Positions 22,001-27,577 are shown, numbered from the stretch's first letter. The stretch is DNA of 64,000 bases from Sorex araneus (GCF_027595985.1 NC_073303.1:370276386-370340385); one strand, 5' to 3'. The notes: generated by a model not told the origin, from the sequence alone. A program made the numbers and translations.

Positions 22001-22909
22001 AAGGAAGAAAGCTGCCAATACCCCACATCTATTTAGTTCTTCATTGTTGATGTGTTAATGCTCTGCTGACCTGGTTGCTGTCTCTTGACATAGCTTACAG
22101 GCTACAAACATGCCTACTGAGCTTACAATTTTTGCACATGATGCATGTTCGGCTCAGAGAAAATGTGCTATCTAAAATGGCAGTGGATAGATTTATCTAT
22201 TGATAACTTCTCATTCAAAGCTTTTAGATTTATTTACGTTTGTGTTTTGCTTTTTTTTTGGGGGGGGGGCTACTCTTATGGTGCTCAAGGCTGATTTCTG
22301 GCTTGGTGCTTAGGACTCACTTGTGGAAGAGCCCCAGGGAGCATAGGAGATGTGGTGACAAACTGAGCTGGGTGCACAGCAAGCACCCCATTCCTACTAT
22401 TTCTTCACTCCTCCCCACTAAACTCTTCTGTTATTTCACATTTTACTATAACTTCTGGGTTTCAGATGAAGCTAATTTGCTTCATGTTTTCTTTCCCACA
22501 GATTACTAGAGAAATCTCTTATGAGAAACTGCAAAACTGGGCAGGTGCAGGCAAGATGAAAGGCACAGCCATGGTACTGCACATGCCCCAGCTCCGACTG
22601 GAGGAACATCACGAAGATCTGTCCTTCATCCTGGAAGCTTTAGGAATGACAGACATCTTTGACAGTGCAAAGGCAGACTTGTCTGGCATCACTTCTGCAG
22701 GAGGGCTCGCGGTGTCCAAGATAATCCAGAAGGTCAAGCTAGACCTTACTGCAGGGAACTCAGAGTTTGATTTTACCAATCAGACGAGCCCAGCGGAAGC
22801 TCCTGAAATCATCAAGGTGGATCGTCCTTTCCTCTTCTTTATCCAACACAAGCAAACGGAAACGGTTCTTTTTTATGGGAGAGTCACCTCCCCTGAAGGA
22901 AAGGATTGA
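3621..22909 (+). CDS. Clade B serpin gene (SERPINB12/B11/B7-like), 7 coding exons, 389 aa
   Basis: Complete intracellular-type serpin gene. Coding exons are 3621-3788, 9231-9281, 9921-10046, 10806-10923, 15856-15998, 17716-17871 and 22502-22909. All junctions are AG/GT and in phase (0,0,0,1,0,0), giving 389 residues without stops. Exon lengths of 118, 143 and 156 nt are those I know for clade B serpins. The start MDSL, FCFDVFKE, PLSL and LLGAR (residues 1-47), the INSWIEKKTKGEIK block (145-158), PVQMM (207-211), ADLSG (312-316) and PFLFFI (363-368) are serpin landmarks, and as in clade B there is no N-terminal signal peptide. A noncoding exon 1 is expected upstream but was not identified. Family members are normally cytosolic serine or cysteine protease inhibitors, often epithelial; however, the hinge and shutter residues here are altered, so inhibition is doubtful. 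By memory comparison the first exon fits B11, B12 and B7 about equally and the last exon fits B12 best, so I give no symbol. Confidence 0.9.
4113..4292 (-). mobile_element. SOR-type SINE (type 1), antisense
   Basis: Antisense body 'tttgctttggggtcacaccc', then 'ctctgcactcaggaatcact', ending in the antisense tRNA-like head with 'ggccatatgcaaggcaag'. Confidence 0.88.
4715..4875 (+). mobile_element. SOR-type SINE (type 1), partly deleted
   Basis: Head 'ggccatagagatagtcgagt', 'ccttgcacatggccaaccc', then a deletion that joins directly to 'atatggtcctttgagc'; ends in an A-rich tail 'aaaaaaataaataaaa'. Confidence 0.8.
5760..6120 (-). mobile_element. L1 3' end fragment, antisense
   Basis: 'taatcaccatgacatatac' and 'gttacaaagttgttcatgat' are antisense of the L1 3' terminus seen repeatedly here ('gtaactgta...ggtgattca'). 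The stretch 'tttgtgtccagagtgatcat' recurs at 58618, confirming a repeat. Confidence 0.7.
6130..6314 (-). mobile_element. SOR-type SINE (type 1), antisense
   Basis: Near full length: 'ctttttgggtcacacccagc' through 'aaggcaaaaccctacccgct' and 'actattgctccagcccc'. Flanked by similar ATTATT-rich sequence, probably the target duplication. Confidence 0.93.
7425..7700 (-). mobile_element. L1 3' UTR fragment, antisense
   Basis: Antisense L1 3' end signature: 'gagtcactgtgactcacaac', then the pyrimidine-rich 'cccttctctccaccaatg' stretch, then 'ggtttgcaatgctattagtg'. Confidence 0.7.
7735..7907 (-). mobile_element. Old SINE, antisense
   Basis: Diverged tRNA-head remnant on the minus strand ('ggctgcagaaatagcaccat') with a body unlike the main type 1 consensus. 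Probably an older SINE subfamily. Confidence 0.5.
8050..8645 (+). mobile_element. Putative ERV LTR (plus strand)
   Basis: The 3' part resembles a gammaretrovirus-type LTR: 'ccccaataagcttgtttttc', a CT-rich run, then 'ctgtgagggaaaggcgaag' before 'gacccaaa'. Starts near 'tgttacaggcagg'. No clean terminal CA and no convincing 4-bp duplication were found, so boundaries and class are uncertain. No internal retroviral genes follow. Confidence 0.3.
9231..9281 (+). CDS. Serpin exon 3: short C-D loop exon (17 codons)
   Basis: A 51-nt exon between the acceptor 'tgcttttcattgtag' and the donor 'gtaaatg', phase 0 at both ends. It reads ALHLKDFVMTANSTNTK. The start corresponds to the V/L-L-H-F/V motif that follows the Q-(x)3 end of exon 2 in every clade B serpin, and the Asn/Ser/Thr-rich remainder resembles the C-D interhelical loop of SERPINB7, which I recall as also 17 residues. 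It is too short to show as a long open frame; the assignment rests on splice sites, phase, position and the LH motif. Without it the protein would still be in frame, so skipping is possible. Confidence 0.82.
9456..9740 (-). mobile_element. L1 3' UTR, antisense
   Basis: Antisense terminus 'aacactgtgagatctagtta', the 'acccatccctccaccagtgt' C-rich stretch, and 'cagcacacatctcccatccc'; the same order occurs at 23065, 44941, 52110 and 52830. Confidence 0.85.
9842..9898 (+). repeat. 28-bp tandem duplication before serpin exon 4
   Basis: 'tatgtatagctgtcatgctc' and 'tatgtatagctgtcgtgctc' occur back to back, each followed by actttaa/actttcaa. The second copy supplies part of the pyrimidine stretch upstream of the exon 4 acceptor at 9920. 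Confidence 0.9.
9921..10046 (+). CDS. Serpin exon 4 (residues 74-115)
   Basis: The acceptor 'aacttcaacttag' is followed by 126 nt in phase 0 that end CTCCCG before 'gtgagt'. It reads CAQDTEVHTGISALLSEINQ and continues through GMFAGEAHPFLP. The pattern SALLSEIN then xxxGMFAGExxxFLP matches the clade B segment that normally reads LLTEIN...ANRLFGEKTYxFLQ. The usual N-R/K-L-F/Y-G-E-K signature is weakened (SGMFAGEA), the first sign of relaxed conservation. A 28-bp tandem duplication lies just upstream in the intron (9842-9898). Confidence 0.9.
10047..10805. other. Serpin intron between exons 4 and 5
   Basis: A 759-nt intron with a sense-strand L1 3' end (about 10215-10360: 'actggggacactggtggtgg', 'ctgtaactgtatatttcatgg'); the rest is unique AT-rich sequence. 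Confidence 0.75.
10806..10923 (+). CDS. Serpin exon 5 (residues 116-154, 118 nt)
   Basis: The acceptor 'ctcacttcatag' and donor 'gtaaga' bracket 118 nt, the canonical clade B exon 5 length, ending in phase 1 (ACA AAA G). It reads KYLDCIEQLYNLKPENLDFK and then a block with EKSRLYINSWIEKKTK. The family template is xYLDxxxxxYxxxxxxVDFxxxxExxRxxINxWVExxTxGKI, so helix E-F contacts, the DF pair, and the IN-W motif are all kept. EKSR-x-x-IN resembles SERPINB12 in particular. The last base G joins GT of exon 6 to make the conserved glycine. Confidence 0.95.
11361..12380 (-). mobile_element. Old SINE split in two by the solo LTR
   Basis: The left part (11361-11426) reads antisense body up to 'gaccatatgtggtgcca'. 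The right part (12314-12380) resumes with 'gtgccatatactgaaccaga' and the antisense head 'gtgccaggcaaagacctt'. Removing 11427-12319 restores one continuous antisense SINE, which dates the SINE as older than the LTR. Confidence 0.8.
11427..12313 (-). mobile_element. Solo ERV LTR (~887 bp) with TG...CA ends and 6-bp target duplication
   Basis: The element runs from 'tgtaaaaaactaaagc' to 'gttatcctaca' on the plus strand, so both strands start TG and end CA. It is flanked by the direct repeat GTGCCA (11421-11426 and 12314-12319). On the minus strand a GA-rich region precedes 'ttgaataaacgataac' (AATAAA complement at 11605-11610), leaving about 180 bp of R-U5. The 6-bp duplication fits a class II (ERVK-like) retrovirus. 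No gag, pol or env sequence is present: a recombined solo LTR. Confidence 0.82.
12400..12568 (-). mobile_element. SOR-type SINE (type 1), antisense, with target duplication
   Basis: Full-length antisense copy from the T-run through 'tttttgggtcacactcagcg' to 'tgctgtactatcactcctgt'. Flanked by the 13-bp direct repeat ATATTTAACTTTT (12387-12399 and 12569-12581), which indicates L1-type target-primed insertion. Confidence 0.93.
12585..13165 (-). mobile_element. Old L1 ORF2 fragment, antisense
   Basis: Antisense of the L1 ORF2 region recognisable by 'attctttatatattctagat' and 'tttagtttatgatccatttc', which match well-known mammalian L1 ORF2 antisense phrases. Strongly diverged. Confidence 0.75.
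13180..13343 (-). mobile_element. SINE, antisense, diverged
   Basis: 'ggccacacctggctgtgttc' through 'ctgctgtactatgtctccga'. Body words differ from young type 1 copies ('agggctcagggaatc'), an older subfamily. Confidence 0.8.
13580..13725 (-). mobile_element. SINE, antisense, diverged
   Basis: 'ggccacacctagtggtgttc', 'caggaattactcctagaggt' and 'gggaccatatgggatgccag' identify it; the head portion is degraded. Confidence 0.8.
14357..14495 (-). mobile_element. Very old SINE-like fragment, antisense
   Basis: 'ctggtgatcagacccagggc' followed by 'tcctgcatgaaacacacact' and 'ccagccctctcaccc' look like the antisense B-box and head of a decayed tRNA SINE. Confidence 0.45.
15856..15998 (+). CDS. Serpin exon 6 (residues 155-202, 143 nt), breach and strand 3A region
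   Basis: The acceptor 'tttttcttcctcaag' and donor 'gtaatc' bracket 143 nt, the canonical clade B exon 6 length. The split codon makes Gly155, followed by EIKDIL, matching the family GKIKxLL. The normally near-invariant LVNAIYFKGxW is here LVSTFSFRGNS (residues 174-184). The shutter asparagine (Asn186 in antitrypsin) is serine (176), Lys191 is arginine (181), and the breach tryptophan Trp194 is serine (184). The frame stays open and the Phe190 and Gly192 equivalents are present, so this is substitution rather than decay by indels. Confidence 0.94.
15999..17715. other. Serpin intron between exons 6 and 7
   Basis: A 1.7-kb intron with no repeat I can identify: unusually clean compared with the surrounding introns. 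Confidence 0.6.
17716..17871 (+). CDS. Serpin exon 7 (residues 203-254, 156 nt)
   Basis: The acceptor 'actttttctatag' is followed by 156 nt ending TTGGGACAG before 'gtgatc'. It reads YQSKPVQMMQ, then HFKLGFIEETRAQVLEI, then a stretch ending MIIILPHEEFNLGQ. PVQMM (Val218, Met220 and Met221 in antitrypsin), the VLELP-type strand and the LP pair (Leu254, Pro255) are conserved, so the B-sheet core appears intact. GFIEExxAQ resembles SERPINB12; FKL and MII-LP resemble SERPINB11. The donor departs from consensus at +5 and +6, which could weaken splicing. Confidence 0.94.
18105..18355 (-). mobile_element. Type 2 SINE (tRNA head + RTE-like tail), antisense
   Basis: Shares the type 1 head ('gcaaggcaaacgccctaccc', 'ttgctccag' antisense) but the body is different: antisense of 'cttgccaggctcttccgtgt' and the 3' part 'gcaagcgggcaccagtaacg'. 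Ends in a short 'actgtagcactgtca' repeat instead of poly(A), as in RTE-type tails. Confidence 0.9.
18392..18589 (+). mobile_element. Type 1 SINE, young, poly(A) tail and 15-bp target duplication
   Basis: Near full-length sense copy ending in over 25 A residues and an AAAAG run. Flanked by AAAACACTTTGACAG at 18377-18391 and 18590-18604. The perfect duplication and long tail show a recent L1-driven insertion within the serpin intron. Confidence 0.95.
19031..19069. repeat. (TA)n microsatellite
   Basis: About 19 uninterrupted TA units immediately 5' of a SINE fragment. Confidence 0.97.
19072..19332 (+). mobile_element. Type 2 SINE, long-tail variant, 5'-truncated
   Basis: Begins within the body ('agagagcccagcaagctacc') and carries an extra ~90-bp block ('gatctcattcccctgaccct' ... 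'ctaaaatctcaaggctggg') between 'aataacaatgac' and the common end 'tggtgcccgcttgagtaaat'. The same block occurs in the copy at 20390. Confidence 0.85.
20113..20283 (+). mobile_element. Type 1 SINE, sense
   Basis: 'ccggagcaataacatagcaa', 'gatgattcccagc'-type B box region and 'gcatcgctgggtgtgaccc' then A-rich tail. Diverged by roughly a tenth by eye. Confidence 0.93.
20390..20760 (+). mobile_element. Composite SINE: head + long type 2 block + type 1-like end
   Basis: Head 'tttggagagatggttcagta', then type 2 body 'gacagccttgcaagcttccc' with the long block, 'cgagaaatcggtgattaatg', followed by a segment resembling the type 1 end ('agtcccctgtgcaccgccag' ... 'agaagtagccccgagagc'). It may be an older fusion or a type 1 copy interrupted by a type 2 tail. 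Confidence 0.75.
20940..21062 (+). mobile_element. Old L1-like 3' end, sense
   Basis: 'gggatattggtggaggattt' and 'ctggtggtggggaggaatgt' then 'aaaataaaaattaaaaatac'. Similar to L1 tails at 24250 and 32340. Confidence 0.5.
22240..22400 (-). mobile_element. Old SINE, antisense, next to serpin exon 8
   Basis: 'tttttttttggggggggggc', 'atggtgctcaaggctgattt' and 'gagccccagggagcatagg' fit a decayed antisense SINE. It ends about 100 bp upstream of the last exon. Confidence 0.6.
22502..22909 (+). CDS. Serpin exon 8: C-terminal exon with reactive-centre loop
   Basis: The acceptor 'ttttctttcccacag' is followed by 408 nt to TGA, coding residues 255-389. ISYEKLQNW, LEEHHEDLSFILEALGMTDIF, KADLSG, SKIIQK and PFLFFI then LFYGRVTSP are clear serpin C-terminal motifs, closest in my memory to SERPINB12. 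The reactive-loop region (about 338-360) is aberrant: instead of EEGTEAAAAT the hinge reads TAGNSEFDFT (337-346). His334 is Gln (330), Glu342 is Ala (338), Gly344 is Asn (340), the residue equivalent to Ala347 is Phe, and the loop is about four residues shorter than in SERPINB11. The protein has four residues (EGKD) after the usual SP end. Confidence 0.95.
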   Translation: MTREISYEKLQNWAGAGKMKGTAMVLHMPQLRLEEHHEDLSFILEALGMTDIFDSAKADLSGITSAGGLAVSKIIQKVKLDLTAGNSEFDFTNQTSPAEAPEIIKVDRPFLFFIQHKQTETVLFYGRVTSPEGKD

Positions 22910-23010
22910 ATTAGTTCTCAAAAAATTTTATGACGATTCAAATTAGGTGAATTTTATGAGCATGTAGTGGATGCAACTGAAAGATAAAATAAACTTCTTA
23001 ACTAATGTTT
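22910..23010 (+). terminator. Serpin 3' UTR with poly(A) signal AATAAA
   Basis: AATAAA lies at 22988-22993, 79 bases after the TGA stop, within 'gataaaataaac'. The short 3' UTR is AT-rich and unique. An antisense L1 end begins about 70 bp further on (23065), so cleavage is expected between roughly 23005 and 23020. Confidence 0.7.
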
Positions 23011-23064
23011 TTCTCCCAGCTATCCAATCCCTCCTTGGTTTTGCTTACTTTGGTTGAGCAAGAT

Positions 23065-23325
23065 TTTTTTCAATTTTTTATTAGTGAATCACTGTGAGGT
23101 ACAGTTACAAACTTATGAACTTTTGTGTTTGCATTTCAGCCATACAGTGATCGTTTACCCACCCTCCACCAGTGCCCATTCTCCTCCACCAATGTTCCCA
23201 GTATCCCTCCCCCGACCCCCACCCCACCCCCCACTGCCCACCCTGCCCTGCAGCAGGGCATTTCCTTTTGTTCTCTCTCCTTTTGGGTGTTGTAGTTTGC
23301 AATATCATGCCATTGATTCTAATTA
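23065..23325 (-). mobile_element. L1 3' end, antisense
   Basis: 'agtgaatcactgtgaggtac' then the C-rich stretch (23160-23250) and 'ggtgttgtagtttgcaatat'. It sits just past the serpin poly(A) signal. Confidence 0.9.
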
Positions 23326-23840
23326 TTAAAATATTATTATTTTAACACTTCTTTCTTAGGAAGCTCTCAAATTACTCATAACCTAGTTTATTGGTTGCTA
23401 AAACTCTGAATGACTTTTCCAAAGAAAATGTGCTTCGGTTATGCAATTATTTTTTCAAAACACATATGTCTCACTGCAACTAATGTAATGTTATCAGTAA
23501 GAAGTGTCAGCCTTCATTGGGTATATGATTTTCACCATTGTCATGAATTGCCTAATGGTTATCCAACTTAGGTTTAGTAATTTAACTTACAGCTGGCACG
23601 TAACAGACTGGATTACAAACCCAAAAGGGCTGAGACAAGGCCTCAACACTTGACTATGAACTATCTGTCATATTTATATGTCTTGCTTCTAAGACTTAAA
23701 ACCAAAACTACTAAGGTTGAAAATAAAGCAGGTCCTGGACTGAGCGACCGTACCTCATACTATCCATACTCCAAGAGTACTTCATCACATTTGATGGGGT
23801 TTAAAGTAGGAGGCAACCAATCATAGAAGGAGATTTATAT
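23326..23840. other. Unique sequence downstream of the serpin
   Basis: AT-rich; no repeat or coding signal recognised. A (TA)n run at 23836-23852 abuts the next SINE. Confidence 0.5.
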
Positions 23841-23852
23841 ATATATATATAT

Positions 23853-24096
23853 TAGCAAGTGTTCCCGTTGCTCATCGATTTGTTCAAGCGGGCACCAGTA
23901 ACATCTCTCATTGAGAGGCTTATTGTTACTGTTTTTGGCGTATCCAATATGCACGGGTAGCTTGCCAGGCTCTGCTGAGAGGGCTCCATACTCTCGGTAG
24001 CTTGCCGGGCTCTTCAAGAGGGGGCGAAGGAATTGAACTCGGGTCGGCCGCATGAAAGGCGAACGCCCAACCAACTGTGCTATCGCTCCAGCACAC
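23853..24096 (-). mobile_element. Type 2 SINE, antisense, nearly full length
   Basis: From 'gttcccgttgctcatcgatt' (RTE-like end) to 'gtgctatcgctccagcac' (head). On the minus strand the end reads YWCPLEQIDEQRE, the RTE C-terminal motif. Confidence 0.92.
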
Positions 24097-24244
24097 AAGG
24101 CTCAAACTCTTAATAGCATGTTAGTGATCTCTCATAGAAGGCTTAATGGCCCCTGGATGAAATACAACAATCTTCACATTCTTTCCTCTAAGGAAACATT
24201 TTGTAGCATTCTCAGCAGTTTTTCATAACAAACAATACAAAATA

Positions 24245-24405
24245 AATCATTTCGGTCCTGCTGTGGGGCAGGGGCTGGGGTTCAGGGTGGAAACGTCCAA
24301 AATATGATGGTGGGAAGATGTCTTAGTGGTGGGATTGGTGTTCAGATATTAAATGTAATCAAATATTGTGAATTACTTTATAAAATTAATTTTTTTAAAA
24401 AAATA
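24245..24405 (+). mobile_element. L1-like 3' end, sense
   Basis: 'gcaggggctggggttcaggg', then 'gtggtgggattggtgttcag' and an A-rich end after 'aattactttataaaat'. Confidence 0.5.
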
Positions 24406-25118
24406 CAAAAAGAAACTAAAGCAGAAAGAAAACGAAAAGGATTGTTTCCTTTTATCTCAGATAAGAATGGCACAGTTCAGAAAAAATATTTACCAATGAA
24501 TGTCATATTTATAAAAATTACAAAGAAATTTTATATTTGAAATAATTTCACAGATAAATGTTTTTATTTTTTATTCTTTTCCATCTCACCATTCTCCTCT
24601 TAGCCTCCACTTTCTCATCATATGGCTCTTCTCTCTCCTGCCTCTTGTAATCTTTCTCTGACTCTCATAGTCTTAAGTCCCTGTCTGGGGGAATCCCATT
24701 TGAGGATGGAATAGAAAGTCCCTAGATTTGGTATTGGGAAGACGGGAAGATGTAGGTGGAAATCCTGTCTGGGCATTGAGCAGATTCAAGTCGGGGTGAG
24801 GCATTAACCTCCTGGAGCCCAGCCTCATCTTCTGAAATAGATCACTCAGTCCTGTCACCTTCCCAGGGCTTCTGGAAGGTTCAAAAATTAACACAAAAGT
24901 AAATATGGAAAGATAGCTTTATAATTACATTCTGCAAAAATGTGCAGTTCCTCAGGAACTACCCAAAGATTCAAAGAACCTTCTTTTGAACCATATTTCC
25001 TAATCTCATAGCAAGTTTTATTCCTCTTTTCTTTCCACCTTTCCTATGAGAAGAATATCATTCCTTTGTGTTCTCAAAAAACTTGGTTGTCTAATGCCAA
25101 TTAACATTAATTACATTC
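24406..25118. other. Unique sequence
   Basis: No identifiable repeat or gene. Confidence 0.5.
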
Positions 25119-25292
25119 TCGGGCTGGGAGACAATGGATGGGTAAGGTGTTTGCCTTGCATGCAGCCAACCCTAGTTCAATCTTTGGCATGGTCCCTAGA
25201 GCTCTACCAGGGATAATCCCTGAGCACAGAGCCAGGAGTAAGTCCTGAGAACTGATTGCATGCCCACCACGCACCCAACTAAACAAAGCAAA
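25119..25292 (+). mobile_element. Type 1 SINE, sense, diverged
   Basis: 'cgggctgggagacaatggat', 'gtttgccttgcatgcagcc', 'gagcacagagccaggagtaa', ending in an A/C-rich tail of AAAC/AAACA units to about 25320. Confidence 0.88.
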
Positions 25293-25320
25293 ATAAAACA
25301 AACAAACAGAAAACAAACAA

Positions 25321-26490
25321 TACAATTATTATCCTTGCATTCTAATTTCTTGGCCATTTGGCATCTTTGCTTTTATCTGGTGGGAATGATTTGGAGAAAC
25401 AACTTTCATGCCCTTTGTTCTAGAGGTAACTAGAGACACCCTAATACTGCATTCCCAGAATTTGTTGTCAATACTGTCCACTGTTCAGGCTAACTCCTGA
25501 GTCACCACTGCTTCCAAATGAAGTATTTTCAGAAGCAGCCAAAGAGGTCTAAACAGACAATTCATGCTCTAAGGCAGAGGACAAGGACAGAGTAACACAG
25601 TTGAAATGTAAACTTTGGAGTTTCTTTTGATTTTAATAATGAGGAATTTTTTTAGTAATATTTAAAAACACCTGTTCCTGGTGAGTTACAAGGGGAAAAC
25701 AAAGGGAAAAGAAAATGCAACCAGGAAGTGAGATTCATTTGGTTTTGTGAACTAAAATTCTAGAAGTTGAACCCATAGTTGAAGAAGAATGAACTGACTA
25801 AGCCATTGGTGTCTCCAACATAAGCAAAATAACTAAGTACCCCTCCCCAAGGCTTTCCCTGCCAAGGACATGCTTCTGGAAGGTGTGGCAGCCAGAGCTG
25901 CTGAAGGGCTCCCATTGCTCATGGGGCATCATCAGCCCTTGCTCTCCCCAACAAGTAGGATCATGAAGCTTGGCTGGTGCTGCTTTCTTATGCGATGCTT
26001 TGTTTACACCCAAGGAAAAAATGTTATTTCCAAAAAGAGACAGCAATTAATTTTAGTCTATTTCTTTCATGTGAATATTCATGGCTTTAGTCCCAAATGA
26101 ATCCACTGATTAGACTTTCCAAATTCAACACTGAGTGATATAATTCATTACCTGATCAAGTACATCGTTCTAATTTATTCTGTTCTAAAATTCAAGCCAT
26201 TTTGACAACTCCCCCCATGTTGATTAGAGTGTGTAATTGTAGATTTGATGTTATTGTACACTCAGGACCTTCTTCAAAATCCTGCACCTTCCCCTTCTCC
26301 CTCCAAACTGTAGCACTTCCCTGCTTACAGCCACACACTTTTCCATATTCTTTATTGTGTACCATTTCTGCTATATTTTTACTCTTCCACACTCACATTC
26401 TTTTGGCTGTTTCTTTCTGCTTTATTTTTAGGGAAAACATTTTTCTGGATCACCTAGACCATCATTAATTTTCTTATAGACTTAGCCCCC
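25321..26490. other. Unique sequence
   Basis: 1.2 kb without repeats I recognise; no convincing exon. Confidence 0.5.
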
Positions 26491-26504
26491 ACACTGAAAT
26501 GTAT

Positions 26505-26760
26505 CACTGCCACTGTATCACTGTTATCCCGTTGTTTATTGATTTACTCGAGCGGGCACCAGTAACGTCTCCATTTGTCCCTGTCACACACTAGTGTAGC
26601 CCAATGGTGTATTGGGGGCTCTTTCAGGGTCAGGGGAATGAGGACCATCATTGTTACTGTTTTTGGCAATATTGAATAAGCCACGAGTAGCTTGGCATAT
26701 TTGATACGCCGTGTTGGGCTCTTCGAGAGGGATGGAGGCTTTTAGGGGGGCCTGTAATCA
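26505..26760 (-). mobile_element. Type 2 SINE/RTE 3' portion forming the tail of the chimera
   Basis: Antisense of 'gagcccaacacggcgtatc', 'gccaaaaacagtaacaatg', and then 'cattgggctacactagtgtg' through 'gacaaatggagacgttactg', which is the RTE ORF end in the same order as in the RTE copy at 61528. It lacks the tRNA head, which is replaced by the VAV3-derived part. Confidence 0.82.
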
Positions 26761-26868
26761 CCTTTACAGGTGTTCCCAGTCTACTGAATGTATGCTTTTG
26801 GTCGACTAGCATGTTGTAACGATCTGCAGACTGATAAACTCGCACCTGCCTGTGTCTCTGGGCAGCAC

Positions 26869-27064
26869 CTGGGACATCTGCGGCCTCAGGTTGATCTCCT
26901 TGAGGTTGATGGAGCGTGCCCAGAGGTTGTTGAGCAGCTGGCAGAGCAGGACCCTATCTCGGAGGGTCTGTGCCAGGTCGAACACCTGAGCAGAGTCCCA
27001 GGTCACCCGGTGGCTGGCTGACAGCAACCCGCAGTGGATGAGCCACTGCGTGCACTGCTGCCAT
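26869..27064 (-). pseudogene. VAV3: VAV3 exon 1 copy (calponin-homology domain start), frameshifted
   Basis: Minus-strand translation gives QCTQWLIHC, then [30 protein letters not shown] and [18 protein letters not shown] proteins begin with this CH-domain segment, and [17 protein letters not shown] with [14 protein letters not shown] points to VAV3 rather than VAV1 or VAV2. The copy stops exactly where VAV exon 1 ends (MSQ) and continues as 'gtgctgccc', so the source RNA was unspliced or came from DNA. About 8 nt are missing just after the ATG (27062-27064), disrupting the frame, and the conserved RDG reads RDR. It cannot make a VAV protein. The functional VAV3 gene lies elsewhere. Confidence 0.85.
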
Positions 27065-27320
27065 GAATGTATGTCTGACGGCGCTGCGACTCAGCCTGGC
27101 CAGGGCAGGCGGTGATGCTGTGGCCGCCACCAGGGTTTCTCCTGCCCGCTGACACCATTTTGTTCGAATCTTGCGAAACAGCTGATGATGTCCAACAGGA
27201 ATCACTCGTAGAGTCCCATGCCTGGCGCGCTGGGCTGCGTGTTGTCTAGGCGAGATGATGAGCCGGTTCAGGAGAGTGCGAGGGGTTCGGGCAGTGTCGG
27301 CACCATCTTGTCTCTGTCTC
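27065..27320 (-). other. GC-rich leader of the VAV3-derived insert
   Basis: Upstream (minus-strand sense) of the VAV3 start; contains several CpGs in a CpG-poor neighbourhood. Probably VAV3 5' UTR or promoter-proximal sequence, but I cannot confirm it from memory; another source is possible. Confidence 0.45.
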
Positions 27321-27392
27321 CACTGAAATATATGCAAATTACATGTGAACTTAGAGCTGTTTGATTAATATATTTTGTTTTAAGCATCATTA

Positions 27393-27577
27393 TTTTTTTA
27401 ATTTTTTTTTTTGCTTTTTGGGTCACACCCAGCAATGCTCGGGGGTTACTCCTGGCTTTGCACTCAGGAATTATTCCTGGCAGTGCTTGGGGGACCATAT
27501 GGGATGCCGAGGATCGAACCCGGGTCGGCCGCGTGCAAGGTAAACACCCTACTCGCTGTGCTATCGCGCCGGCCCCA
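27393..27577 (-). mobile_element. Type 1 SINE, young, antisense, with 16-bp target duplication
   Basis: Full-length: T-rich start, 'gctttttgggtcacacccag' through 'gtgctatcgcgccggcccc'. Flanked by GTTTTAAGCATCATTA at 27377-27392 and 27578-27593. Confidence 0.96.

Larger units (their letters stand above)
17872..22501. other. Serpin intron between exons 7 and 8
   Basis: A 4.6-kb intron with five SINE copies (18105, 18392, 19072, 20113, 20390), a (TA)n microsatellite, an L1-like tail at about 20940-21060 and an old SINE at 22240-22400, only about 100 bp before the exon 8 acceptor. Unique sequence at 18610-19030, 19340-20110 and 21070-22240. Confidence 0.7.
26505..27320 (-). pseudogene. Retrotransposed chimera: VAV3 exon 1 fused to a type 2 SINE/RTE tail
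   Basis: An 816-bp insert flanked by direct repeats CACTGAAATGTAT (26492-26504) and CACTGAAATATAT (27321-27333). Reading the minus strand, a GC-rich 5' leader precedes the VAV3-like exon 1, then about 110 bp of non-exonic sequence, then the body and tail of a type 2 SINE ending 'acagtgatacagtggcagtg'. Both parts share one strand and lie between one pair of target duplications, so they were probably inserted as one RNA or by template switching. Confidence 0.72.

Noticed and set aside
26806..27027. A functional VAV gene on the minus strand
   Set aside because: Only exon 1 is present, with a ~8-nt deletion near the start codon, a changed RDG motif and a retrotransposition signature; no further VAV exons in the window.
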